In this document: positions 22,501-33,374 of the stretch, one piece after another
Position numbering within the stretch: position 1 is the first letter of the stretch
Layout of the letters: each line of letters starts with the position of its first letter
NCBI GenBank assembly: GCA_019054805.1
Contig: JAHQIY010000008.1
Span: forward strand, 2,837,501 to 2,901,500
Origin: Brachionus manjavacas
Lineage: Eukaryota; Rotifera; Eurotatoria; Ploima; Brachionidae
DNA length: 64,000 bases
Direction of reading: 5' to 3'
The notes under the pieces: generated by a model
Seen by the model: the letters and a program-made list of their open reading frames with translations, nothing else
Told to the model about the DNA's origin: nothing
Database searches by the model: none
Made by a program: the position numbers and the translations under genes

Positions 22501-25500
22501 TTAATAGTGTCTTTTTCCCATCTTCTGGATGAAGTCAAACCAATTTTGATCCCAAACTTTTTAGCTCAAATGTAATGTAAAGTAAGGAATGCTTTTATGT
22601 GAAGCAGGCATGACTTTTTCTCTAATTTTATCATTTAGACTATCTATTAAGAGTAAACTTTTAGTGATATTAATTATATGAGCATTTAAAATATCTCCAA
22701 ATAATTGCCAGTCCTCAACTCTATTTCTTATAATAAAACTTTTAGCTTTTGATTTTTTTGATGGTCCATAAAATTAGATTCATCGATTGGGAAATGGTCA
22801 CTAGTCATATTTTAACTTTTTAGGACATTAAAATCGGAAATTTTGTCAATAAATGAGGAAAAAACTAAAAAAAAGCTCGAGAATTTCAAAATAGTTCTTT
22901 TTAAAAATATTAAAGAAAGGGCGCTTATCATTAATTACTGAAAAGTCTAACTCATTGATTATCCTTTCCAAAATCTTACCGTTTTCATATCAGTGATTTT
23001 TTCTTTAAAAATGTCTAACTATACCCACTGGGTATACTTGAATTTTTCCTTGTTTTAATAAAAATTAAAAATAATCTTCACCACTTATTTTGGTTATTGA
23101 TAAAACACGGATCATCTGTTTTTTACTAAGACACGGACCACCCCTTAAAGCACCAAGGAATAATAAGATAAACTCCATTCAAGTGTTTTCTATGACAAAA
23201 TTTTATTTTTCCGGTGGTCTGTGCAGCAAAAAGTCCTACAGCTTAGGTCTCAATTTCGCGTGAAAGAGCGTAAAATTTTTTCCCGAAAAAACATAAGTTT
23301 TTTCTGAAATAACTTTAGCTCGGTAAGGAAACAAATAAATGAACAAATAAATCGGAAGAATTCCGTACTTATCCTAGAAATCTAAAGGAAATGTAGAAAA
23401 TTTATAATCGAAGGTGATTTGAATGCGAACACTTTAAGTTTAGATTGTTTGAGGGAAAATGAGAATGGATTAATCTTATAGAAAATTATCAACAAACTCA
23501 AACTCTCAGTAATTAATGATAAAACACCAATATTTAATAGATTTAACACAGAATATTAATAATATTATAAAATTAAGATTAAATTTTAAAATGCTTTGTG
23601 TAATAAAACTCTCAAGCTGAGAAGTTATTTCATCTGACTCAGTTAAATTTAAAAAAGAATATTTTTTTTATTATATGACTAATCAAATTTTTTGAATGCA
23701 ACATCCTATGGTAAAAAAAAATAATAAATTTTTAATTGAATTTTATTAATAATCCTTAGCTTCAATAAAAATATTTTTCATTATAGTTTTTAATTTGAAT
23801 ATCTAACTTTTAGTTAATTTCTAAATATCGATCAAAGAACAATGAAATTATTGCATTTTTAACAGCATTATTGTCATTTACGAATGTAAAATTTCTTTGA
23901 TAATAGCGTAAAACCTTGCAAACTACCCCATGAAGTTCTGGAGTAAAATGATTGAGTAAAAAGTTAATAAATATTTTTTATTTTTTTGTAAATAAATAAA
24001 ATTTAACTCGGGATAATATCAAAATTCTTTGTTTTCGTTTGTGGGCTTATATAAAAAAAATCGGTAATTTTTGATTGAACTTTTAGTATTTTGATTTCTA
24101 AAATTAAACAAAAAAATCTTTAAAAATATTGGAAAGTAAATAAGCTTATAAAGCAATTAGTGTATTTAAAATTTTAAATAACTTTTTTCATTTTAAAAAT
24201 CTTGTTTGACCTTATAATTTTTCAAAAATTCTAACATGTTTGATTTGGAAAGTGAATCCGATGATAGTTTTATTCAAAAAATATATACTTAAGCAATTGC
24301 TATTATTTTAAAAGATAAAGTTGTTTATATTTTTTACAATACATGTCACAGTCAATTTGGAAAATGACTTGGAAAATGATAAAATTTTCCTTTTTTCTTT
24401 GACCAGGCATTTTAAAAATTCAAAAAAAAAAAAACAAAGTAACTAATTTTTAATGTTCTTACCAAAAGTTAATTAACAAAGTTTAAATTTTTTCGCCGTA
24501 AAAATTTTTTTCATTTAAAAAAAAAATTGTTAAAATTTAAATTTTACAAAAATTAAACTATTTTATCTAATTTTCATTTTTTCATTTCGAGCCAAACTTA
24601 AATTCAGCTTTTCGAAAAAAGCATCTCATAGTGCACAATCCACAGCAAAAAAAACTTTAGAAATCCATAATTATGCCCAAAAGATGACACTCGAACAGCC
24701 TTATGTCAATAAACAATTTATTTTCTCTGTAATTTTATCATTTGCCAAGTCATTTTACAAAATTACACATTTTAAAAATTGACAGTGACATATTTAAAAG
24801 TATTTTAATCTGAATAAATTTATTTTATACAATAAAATTTATTTAAAAAAAATTTTAATTTAAAATTTCATTTTAATTTAAATTTGATTAAATGTTATAT
24901 TAAGTTTGAAAAAACAATCTTCAAATTTACTTCTCTTTCAATGATTCGAAGTATTTTTCAAATTATTTTTAAAGACTCGACGTTTAATTCTCAAAGATTT
25001 CTAAAAAATAATTCATATTTGTTAGAATTAGCTATAGTAAAATAATTTCAATTATATTTACGGAAATAAAAATTGTTTTTTAGATCAGGGCCAAAGCTTT
25101 AATCCAAATTACCAGTATCAACAGGACGATGACTGCCTTCCCGACGATTGTAGATCATATTGTAAGTAAATGTTTATAAATTCTTATGAACTTCTTTAAT
25201 AAATTCTCATTGATTCAATATTCGCCCCATTAGGAGCATTTCTGTTATATAAATTTTTTGGAAAAGTTTTTTGAAAAATTTTTGGCGCCGCTGAACTCGT
25301 TTCTCACTAGGCTCCCATAATAATGAAAGTCTATGAATTCCATATTTTGGATTAATAATCGCATGCTCAAGTCATATTAGTTGTCTTCTGATTAGTTTGG
25401 TCGGCCGTTTTTATTGTTACATAATGAAGAATCTAACAGAAAATTTAATTAGTGATATTTTCACACAAAATAAAATAGTTTATTTATAAACAAAAAAATT

Positions 25501-28148
25501 GAACATTATTTTTTAGATATTTTATTATTTGCTTTTATCTAATCATAGGTAACCTATTATTCTTAAATTTAATTTTTCTTCTTTTGATTAATTTTTTATA
25601 AACAGGCAATAAAAAGATTTTTAAGTATTTTCAATTAAAAATATAAAATCCGGAATTCGAGCAAAAAAAAATTTAAAGTCCGAACTTGAATTTGTGTCTT
25701 TTGCACAACGCTGATTTGAAGAAATAAATAATTAAATTTAACATTGAATTTTTCTTTGATAATGTGCTTCTTAAGTATAATTTAAAATCAAAAATTACTT
25801 CCTTTTAATGATAACTTTTGAGCTTGGAAATTTAAATTTGATCATAAACTTAAATTTTCCACAAATAAATAAACAATTTTTGAAAATGATGTTACATAAT
25901 TTCGGAAAAATTGATCTTTTATTCGATTCAATTTTAGATTATATTTTTATTATTAACTGTATCATTTAAAATTAAAAAAATTACAAGTAATAGCAATTCG
26001 ATCAATAATGAAAATAAAATTTTTTACTTCCTACAACATTGTATATCATAAAGCTTTTATTAAACTTAAATTAATGTTTTTTATTTTTCATTGAACTTCA
26101 TTTCTTTTGAAGAGCAAATTACACAAGTAGTCAAGATCACCTGAACAAAAATTTAGTAGAGGAAGGGTCGAACAAAAAAATTAATTAAACAATGCAAAGT
26201 CTTTAAAGTCAAAATTCTAAATTCTAAAAAAATTTTAGCGACAAGTTCGGAAACTTAATTTTAATTATTAAAATATTTTAATCTAGATTTTCGGTTAATT
26301 TTTAATTCTGAGGTTTATTTAACTTAAAATTTTTTATAATTATTTTTACTTTGTGATTTTATTTTAATAAAGAGGCGCTCTAGCTCGCTTCAGAAAAACA
26401 AATGAGATAAAAAGTTTATACTTTATTACAAAAAAAAAATTTTTTTCAAGGGAAAAAAATTCATTCTTTTATTTTAAAAAATCATGATATTAAAATTTAC
26501 TGTGAAATTTAATTTTATATAAAAAAATAAGTTTACAAAATATTGTGAAAGAGTGTTTATAGGCCAAGATAAGATTCCAGTATTAGGCTCTTGGAAGATT
26601 ACTTACCTGGCTCGATGAAAAGAGGCATTGTCTTGTTGGAAAATGGAAGCCTCATCTTTTCTTAGCATATTTATTGATTAAAGAAAGTTTTTTCCTAAAA
26701 TATCAAAATATCTGTGAGAATTTAGCCTTTCATCAAATATAGAAAAAAATTTTTGACCATAATAACTCTTATTGCAGCAAATTCCAATAGAACCAATTTC
26801 TTGCATTTGACAATTTCCAGTTACGTTCTATGATATTTGATGGTCAAATAATTATATAAGTCTTAACCAAACAGGCTAATTGACAATCATCATTCTAAGT
26901 TAAAATATCAAGTCTTCCAGATCCTGGGAGATGTTCTTATGAATTTTTTTAATTATATCGATTAATAAAAGTTTTTATATATGATATGAATCTATTAAGT
27001 CATTCCCTATTTTTGGATATGACTTTTCATTTTGCCGAAAATAGCACTTATTCTGTCCTCTTAAATTTAAAAAGGACAAAGATTAGGAATATGGTTAGGC
27101 ATTTTTGTATCAAAAGCAATTTAAATTGAGTCAGAATTACATTTAATCACAAAAAGGTTTTAATAAAACTTTTAACTGTTTAAAATCAAGGACTAAATGG
27201 AAAATTTATATGCTATTTTGTCCTATTCTATTACTATTCAAACCCAAACAAACAAATAAAAATTAATTTTTTCTTAATTTTTTCACAATTATTTATTTTA
27301 TTTATTTGTTTTCTGTACCGAGCAAAAGCTCCTTCAGATTAAAAAAAAAAAAAAATCAAAATAAAATAAAGTTAAATAAGATAGAATAGAAATTGAAAAA
27401 AATAAAATGTAATAAAATGGTTTAAAATAGAGGAAAATTAATGAAATAGAACTAGAGAGTTAAAAGATACATTTTTTAGAAAAATTTGATTGTTCAGGGA
27501 AAAAGAAGAAATTGCAAGGTAGCAATTACACTTAATCACAATATTGTAAAAAATATTTTATATGTTAAAAATTCACACTATTGTCTAAGTTATTATGATA
27601 GTTTTTTTAAAGGGTGCGGTCCATCATTGATTTGGATAGCCTTTTCGGTTGTTATTTTAATTGCTGCCGTTGTCGGGGGCTTTTTTTTCAACAAACATTT
27701 TACCGAGAAATCGACTATTCTAAAAAATGAAAATCAAATTTTGAATCAAAAATTAACATCTGAGCAGACTGAAAATGATAAATTAAAAAAGAAATTCTCA
27801 GAAATGAAGATCGAAAAAGAGGATTTGAGCGAAAAACTGTCAAAAATTAAGACCGAAAATGAGGAATTGAACGAAAAATTGTCAGAAATGAAGATCGAAA
27901 AAGAGGAATTAAACGAAAAATTGTCAGAAATGAAGATCGAAAAAGAGGAATTGAACGAAAAATTGTCAGAAATGAAGATCGAAAAAGAGGAATTGAACGA
28001 AAAATTGTCAGAAATGAAGATCGAAATAGAGGAATTAAGCGAAAAACTGTCAGAAATGAAGACCGAAAACGAAAAGCTTTACCAAAAAATATCTTTTTTG
28101 GACATAGAAAATGATAACATTTTAAATCATATTATTAGTAAAAATTAA
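19518..28148 (+). CDS. Coiled-coil membrane protein, copy B (exons 19518-19557, 25084-25161, 27613-28148)
   Basis: This is the best-preserved copy. Exons 1 and 2 lie in unit 3 and exon 3 in unit 4, so the gene exists only across the unit junction. The ~217-residue product runs from the start MNDKQNRQ through the Cys-rich acidic stretch and one membrane segment (LIWIAFSVVILIAAVV) to seven 14-residue repeats of the type SEMKIEKEELNEKL and a short C-terminal tail. There is no signal peptide, so a single-pass anchor with a long cytosolic or lumenal rod is likely. Exon 2 differs from copy A by one substitution (His to Gln) and keeps the frame. Exon 3 is open further upstream (from 27486), so a different acceptor (CAG near 27496) is possible, but only the AAAG acceptor fits the phase of exon 2. 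Confidence 0.6.
19711..20419 (-). mobile_element. 5'-truncated LINE fragment, 3' end (unit 3)
   Basis: Copy of the fragment at 3327-4036, duplicated with the unit. It has the same in-frame TAA and poly(A) end. A few substitutions separate the two, one of them Thr to Met near the C-terminus. Confidence 0.75.
20473..20789 (-). mobile_element. Decayed LINE reverse-transcriptase fragment (unit 3)
   Basis: Copy of the fragment at 4090-4405, duplicated with the unit. Confidence 0.6.
24343..24791. mobile_element. Inverted-repeat element (MITE-like), unit 3
   Basis: Copy of the element at 7973-8411, carried along by the unit duplication. Confidence 0.55.
26608..26839 (-). pseudogene. Tc1/mariner transposase relic (unit 3)
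   Basis: Copy of the relic at 10229-10460, duplicated with the unit. Confidence 0.6.
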
Positions 28149-28490
28149 AACTTCTGAATATAATTTATCTTATAACTAAAATTTGAATATTTAGAACAGA
28201 CAATTTTTTAATAAAAATTTTATTAGAATTTCAAAATCAAAATTTTTTAATTTAATCACTTTTATTTAAATTTAATCCAAATCTCTCTCCGAGCTGATTT
28301 ATCTCCTCAATTTATAACCTAAAATTTACTTGTTTAGCTTGGTTTTACGACAAAAGAGGTGTTAGCTAATGATTGGTAAATAAATATAAATTAATTGGTT
28401 TGGATTAATTGTATTTTCAATACATTATTAAAATGTTAAATTTCATAAGATTAGGAAAAATCTGTTGAAATGGTTAATCGAATTGTTAGG
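26930..28490. repeat. Tandem unit 4 (truncated, first ~1.56 kb)
   Basis: Matches the first 1.56 kb of units 1 and 3, including exon 3 of the coiled-coil gene, then diverges at about 28490. Downstream of the coding region it differs from units 1 and 3 at roughly eight positions in about 340 bases, while units 1 and 3 look identical there. This copy is therefore the outlier, possibly the original locus end. Confidence 0.85.
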
Positions 28491-29263
28491 GTTGTTAATC
28501 AGATTTTACTAAAAATTTGCTGTTTTTTTAACAAATTCTGAAAACAATTGTAATTATTGAGATAATATAAAATAAAACACAATGAATCAAATTTTTACAA
28601 AATATGTATTCTGTTACTCTCTATCAAAATTTATCTAATTTTTATTTTAATATTTATCTACTTTTTAACTTATATCATTTAAACTTTATTTTTTTATTAT
28701 TTTTTATTTTTATTTCATTTTATTTAACTTTATTTTAATTTTTTAATTTTCTTTTTTCTTTTTATATTTAATCTGAAGGAGCTTTAGCCCGGTACAGATA
28801 AATAAATAATAAATAATAACGATTTCTTAATTATGTATTGTTTAAAGTATGGTTTATTATTTTGTCACATTTAAATGAGGAAAATCTAAATATAGATTTA
28901 GAAGTCTCTGACAATTCAAGCTAGAAAAAATCAATGATTATTAATATCAAAAAGTGACAATTAAACTTAATTACAATATCGAAAAACTTAAAAATACAAA
29001 TAAACTCAGATTTGAGTTGAAAGATTAAAATTATACACCTAATAAATTTTTAGCATAATTAGCTTTAAAAATTATAATTCTAAGCATTAATCTTAATCTG
29101 GTTACTATCAATTGAATCTTTCATTATTTTTTCAGAGAAACAATTATTTTAAGTAATATTTTACTATAAATTCTCAAAAGTTTTTTTTACGTTAAAATTT
29201 TCAATTAGTTTTTATAAAACCGAATAAATTTTATTTCTTTTAAAATTTAATTGAAAATTATTT
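28491..29263. other. Intergenic, with a LINE 3' tail relic at ~28640-28805 (+)
   Basis: After the tandem array ends, the sequence is AT-rich. At 28771-28800 the plus strand has ATCTGAAGGAGCTTTAGCCC and GGTACAG, the same LINE end as elsewhere, preceded by a T-rich 3' UTR and followed by AAATAAATAAT. No coding sequence is seen. Confidence 0.6.
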
Positions 29264-31302
29264 TTACAATTTTGATTTAACATCCGTATAATCTTGAACT
29301 ATGCTCTCATTTAAAAAAACTTCAATATCATGATTAGTAAAACCAAATTCATTAAGAACTGTAATCGTGTGTTGGCCAACAACTGGCATCTCAAATTTTT
29401 GATTACTTGAATTTTGATTTAGCCAATTCATACTTGGAAGATAAGATCCATTAGATAATTCTAAAAATGAAGCTCGTTCTCTATTATGAGGATGACTCGG
29501 TGCTTCATCTAGTTCTAGAACTGGAGAAACACACGAATCTAATTTTTTAAAAATCTCTTCCCATTCATGTCGAGTTCTTGTTTTGAATACTTTATGTAAA
29601 GCTTCTTTCGTTACTTTTTCATCTTCTGGAAATTCTAAGCCTTTCAAAAGCTGATTATAAAAAGCTGGCTCAAGGGATCCACAAGCCATAAATTTTCCAT
29701 CTTTGGTTTCATACGTCTCGTATGGAGCAAAACCACCATCTAAGAGATTTTCTCCTCTTTTATTTCCACTCCACACGCCTGGTATATCTCTTGAAGTCCA
29801 CAACCATGAAGACAAATAAGCTGCTCCTTCAACCATTGATAAATCAATCACTTTCTCATTAATTCCCTTTGTTTGTCGTTCGTATAAAGAAGTGATAATT
29901 GCCAAAGCACACATCAAGCCACCTCCAGCAAAATCAGCAATTAAGTTAATTGGAGCATTTGGCTTTTCAGAAGATCTACCCAAACATGACAAGACACCAG
30001 AATAAGAAATGTAATTTATATCATGACCAGCTTTTTCGCTTAAATTCCCGAACTGACCATAGCCAGTTAGTCGAGCATATATCAAATTAGGATTCACCTT
30101 AAATATTTGACTTGGACCCAAACCTAAACGTTCCATAACACCTTAAGTAATTCAATTTAGCAAAAATAAATTCTTCGTTTAACAATTTACCTTTTCGAAA
30201 AGGTTCTATCAAAACGTCAGCATTTTTAGTTAAATGCTTAACTATTTCAACTCCTTTTTTACTTTTTAGATTAATGGCTATCGACTCTTTTCCATGAGAT
30301 AATCTATCTACATCATTTGTAGAGTCGGCCTTTTTAAAGAAAGATTTTTATAAAATTAAAGCAACTTTTTAAATTTTAGTCTAAAATAATCTTAAGAAAA
30401 AATATCAAGCAATTCTAATGAATATAAAAAATTGTAATTTGAATAAAATTTTTATAATGTACCACAATAACCTTGATCAAAAGTAAAAATTTAACTTAAA
30501 AATATGCAAAAGTTTAAGTCAACATTGACTTTTGAAATATTTTTGAAAAATAATTTTTATGAATTTTTTATGAAATTTCTTTTGTAAAGCTTTATCTTTT
30601 TGACATTTTTTCAAACTATTTTTAATAGCTAATTGTAGCGAGTGAGCAAAGCATCTTAAATGACTTGAAGTGTCTTGCTCATTAATTTGACCTGCTGTCT
30701 CTACTTCTATGCATTCATCCTCAACAATTTTTTTATATTCATTAGAATTGCTTGATAATATTATCTACAAAGTCAAATCTGACTTTGATTTATGATTAAA
30801 TCTGTGCCAAACAATTGAATTTGGTTATGGTTTGATTAATTAAAAAATAAATTAGTTTATCTCATAATGAGAAAGATTTTTGAGAATATTTTTTTTCGAA
30901 TTTTTGAATTTGTACCGAATTTAAACTTAATTTTTGTTTATTTTGAAATCCATTTTAATATCAAATCCATTAAGAAAACCTAATTCCAAATTAAGAGTTA
31001 GGAAATAAATTTAGCTAGTTTATGAATCCTTATTTTTACATTTAGATAAGAATTTTCGAGGATTTTAAAACAAATAAATTTTTTAGGATAGCACATCAAA
31101 ATTGATTTAAAATTAAAATTTGAATTCTAGTCCATAACTTTCCCATTTAATTCCTTTTAATAAAGTTTCAGGAATATTTAATTAAATTTCATACTCTATC
31201 AATGCGAATAACTCTTGCGCCTAAATCCTTCAAAACTTTTCCACAAAAAGGACCAGGTGCTAAACCAGCAAACTCCAAAACTTTAATACCTTTTAATGCC
31301 AT
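29264..31302 (-). CDS. AMACR: Alpha-methylacyl-CoA racemase (exons 31302-31195, 30329-30191, 30141-29264)
   Basis: Interconverts R and S 2-methylacyl-CoA esters in branched-chain fatty acid oxidation. It is a class III CoA-transferase fold enzyme. Three exons join in phase to ~375 residues, the length of animal AMACR. Clear family landmarks are [13 protein letters not shown] at the N-terminus, [10 protein letters not shown] across the second junction, [26 protein letters not shown] (catalytic His), [15 protein letters not shown] (catalytic Asp region) and [10 protein letters not shown]. The protein ends in Ser-Lys-Leu, a perfect PTS1 peroxisomal signal. The start ATG directly follows TTTTAG, a possible trans-splice acceptor. 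It is the third and last gene of a same-strand cluster with HSD17B10 and PEX12. Intron 1 (865 bp) holds a hAT transposase relic. Confidence 0.93.
30590..30770 (-). pseudogene. hAT transposase fragment inside AMACR intron 1
   Basis: A minus-strand frame reads [15 protein letters not shown] preceded by an acidic stretch. This matches the conserved CxAHxLxLxV-type segment of hAT transposases. Only about 60 residues remain and nothing upstream or downstream extends it, so it is a short relic. Confidence 0.55.
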
Positions 31303-31320
31303 CTAAAATATTTTTATTTT
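31303..31320 (-). promoter_or_regulatory. Possible trans-splice acceptor at AMACR
   Basis: On the minus strand AATATTTTAG abuts the ATG of AMACR with no intervening base, and the previous gene ends only 137 bp upstream. This fits a spliced-leader acceptor of a downstream operon gene; it could also be chance in AT-rich DNA. Confidence 0.4.
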
Positions 31321-31439
31321 TGATCAAATAACCAATTTATTTATCTAGAAATGTGATTTCTAGTATTTTTTAAAATTTATAATCTTTTTTTTTAAAATAA
31401 ATTTATTTAAAATCAAGCTTTAATTCTTGTAAAATTGTT

Positions 31440-32216
31440 CTATGGCTGCATTCTTAAGGCTCCGTCTAATCTAATAACTTCTCCATTTAGCATTGGGTTT
31501 TCAATTATTGATTGAACTAGCTGGGCATATTCAGCTGGATCACCAAGTCTCTGTGGAAATGGAACAGTTTCGGCTAAAAATTTCCTAGCTTTCTCTGGTA
31601 AACCTGCTAACATAGGAGTATCAAATAATCCTGGGGCAACTGTGCAAACTCTTACTCCCATGTTTGCCAAATCTCTCGCAATAGGAAGAGTCATTGATAC
31701 AACCCCACCTTTACTAGCAGCATATGCTGCTTGTCCGACTTGTCCGTCGAAAGCCGCAACTGATGCAGTATTCACGATTACACCGCGTTGACCATCTTTA
31801 TTTGGTTCATTTTGGGCAAAAGCATCGCAAGCTAATCTTATGGCATTAAATGTTCCGACCAAATTAACATTAATTACTTTCTGAAAATCAGGTAGGGTAT
31901 GAACTCTTTTTTTGGTATAATTATAAGTTCGAAAAGCGACACCAATTCCAGCACAATTTACCAAAACATTCAATTTACCAAAGTTGGATTTTGCTGCTTC
32001 AATAGCCTTGGTAATGTCTTGTTCAGATGTGACATCAGTGGGATTAAAAATTGCACTAGAATTTCCTAATTCTTTGGCCAACTTTTCTCCATTTGAATTA
32101 GGAAGGTCACATATTACAACTTTTGCACCATTGCGGACAAAGTTCTCAACAGTTGCTCGGCCTAGACCTGAGCCACCTCCAGTCACCATACAAACCAATC
32201 CACTAATTTTAGACAT
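31440..32216 (-). CDS. HSD17B10: 3-hydroxyacyl-CoA dehydrogenase type 2 / 17-beta-HSD type 10
   Basis: Single-exon short-chain dehydrogenase of 258 residues (human 261). It oxidises 2-methyl-3-hydroxybutyryl-CoA and other 3-hydroxyacyl-CoAs with NAD in mitochondria, and in animals is also a subunit of mitochondrial RNase P. Seen here: the cofactor loop TGGGSGLG (residues 12-19), the NAD-selecting Asp ~37, NCAG (~87-90), and the catalytic Ser152, Tyr165 and Lys169 in YAASKGG. The [10 protein letters not shown] and LGDPAEYA segments are typical of this subfamily. There is no PTS1. It lies 99 bp after PEX12 and 137 bp before AMACR on the same strand. TTTTAG stands one base before its ATG. Confidence 0.93.
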   Translation of the reverse strand: MSKISGLVCMVTGGGSGLGRATVENFVRNGAKVVICDLPNSNGEKLAKELGNSSAIFNPTDVTSEQDITKAIEAAKSNFGKLNVLVNCAGIGVAFRTYNYTKKRVHTLPDFQKVINVNLVGTFNAIRLACDAFAQNEPNKDGQRGVIVNTASVAAFDGQVGQAAYAASKGGVVSMTLPIARDLANMGVRVCTVAPGLFDTPMLAGLPEKARKFLAETVPFPQRLGDPAEYAQLVQSIIENPMLNGEVIRLDGALRMQP

Positions 32217-32232
32217 TCTAAAATTTTATAAA
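32217..32232 (-). promoter_or_regulatory. Possible trans-splice acceptor at HSD17B10
   Basis: On the minus strand TAAAATTTTAG is followed by A and then the ATG. The upstream gene stop is 99 bp away. This is the same layout as at AMACR. Confidence 0.4.
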
Positions 32233-32315
32233 AATTTCTTTTCAAATTAAAAAAATTTCAAGAATTTAATTTCTTGATATAATTTAAGTTTTTTTTCTAT
32301 TTTAACTAATTAATT

Positions 32316-33374
32316 TTATTCAGAAGCAAAAATTCTAATGATGTTTTTGGTGCTACAAGGATAACTGGTAATTGGACATCGATTGTGAACCTTAATAAAT
32401 TTGAAAATACACGGATAACAAAACACAAAACCAGAGACCGACAAAACACATTCATTAGATCGCTTTTTGGCGCACAATGGACACAGATTTTGATCGTTTG
32501 AATTTTTGAAAAAATTATTTTGTGCTATTTTTTCAGGCAAAACAGGCGGTGGAACTAATTCTTCCTCGTGGGTTGAATTTTGACTAAAAATGCTCTTAAT
32601 TGGTCTTGTAAAAACATTCGACTCATCGGAAAATGACTGATTTTCTTGATGGTCTTGATACCATTTTAAAAATTGAACAAAATATAAAACATTAGTCATG
32701 CAATTGTTAACAAATAATAAGACCTTTTTTAAGATGCTGTTTGGTTTTTGATTTTTTGCGTCCAAATCGTAAACTAATTTGATTCCTAAAATACTTAAAA
32801 GTGGAGAGTGAAATTCAGATGAATTAACCATAAATCTAAATCTAAAAAGCCAGAAGATAGAAGACCATATAAGATGGAAATAGGGATAAAATTTTAAAAT
32901 AATTTTTTCAATTTTTCGCTTGATAAAAAAATATTTGGAGTTATTTTGTGACAAGATTGGCGTCTGTGGTGGTTCGTCCAGTTTTTTCTCTAGATTTTCA
33001 TAAACATTATCCAGCTTGGCTTTCAAATAAGGACAAATGATTGAAAAAAGTACCGAAAGGACACGTTTTTTATTTGTTAAGTCATGGCGCTTAAGCCCAT
33101 AAAAATGCTCTGAGAAGAGAGAGTTGTAAGCTTTGAGGTATAAAAATTCGACTGAGGAATGCAAAATTAGATACATTTCGTCGGTCAAGTTTTGTGATTC
33201 TTTTAAAAAAGTTGAATATTTTGATAACCATTTGAAACAGTGATTGAATGAAAGTCTAAAAAGAGAATTCATGTTCTCTTGAGCCAAAATATCAAAAATG
33301 GATGGTTTTGGAAGATCGGGCGCTCGACCTGAACTAGTCAGGATCGACGCGTAATCTGTATTTTGTCTGCTCAT
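32316..33374 (-). CDS. PEX12: Peroxin-12 (RING-type peroxisomal import ligase subunit)
   Basis: Part of the PEX2-PEX10-PEX12 RING complex in the peroxisomal membrane that ubiquitinates the import receptor PEX5. The intronless frame gives 352 residues from ATG 33374 (human 359); an upstream in-frame GTG is not needed. The N-terminus has the PEX12-like PSIFDILAQENMNSLF, the middle has hydrophobic helices, and the C-terminal RING starts at about residue 298: CPLCAKK, NECVLSVSGFVFCYPCI, RCPIT. It has the reduced set of zinc ligands known for PEX12. It is the first gene of the cluster, and no acceptor-like AG is seen directly at its start. Confidence 0.92.
   Translation of the reverse strand: MSRQNTDYASILTSSGRAPDLPKPSIFDILAQENMNSLFRLSFNHCFKWLSKYSTFLKESQNLTDEMYLILHSSVEFLYLKAYNSLFSEHFYGLKRHDLTNKKRVLSVLFSIICPYLKAKLDNVYENLEKKLDEPPQTPILSQNNSKYFFIKRKIEKIILKFYPYFHLIWSSIFWLFRFRFMVNSSEFHSPLLSILGIKLVYDLDAKNQKPNSILKKVLLFVNNCMTNVLYFVQFLKWYQDHQENQSFSDESNVFTRPIKSIFSQNSTHEEELVPPPVLPEKIAQNNFFKNSNDQNLCPLCAKKRSNECVLSVSGFVFCYPCIFKFIKVHNRCPITSYPCSTKNIIRIFASE

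Larger units (their letters stand above)
16462..26929. repeat. Tandem unit 3 (full, ~10.47 kb)
   Basis: Second full copy of the unit in 1-10550, with the same order of exons and mobile-element relics. It is slightly shorter because of homopolymer and minisatellite differences, including 84 bp less in the coiled-coil repeats. Stretches 20810-24342 and 25162-26600 hold nothing I can call beyond the shared AT-rich sequence. Confidence 0.9.

Noticed and set aside
1-28490. The array as a pure assembly artefact
   Set aside because: The copies differ in substitutions, minisatellite length and junction type, so they are unlikely to be one sequence assembled twice. Homopolymer differences may still be errors, and long reads would settle it.
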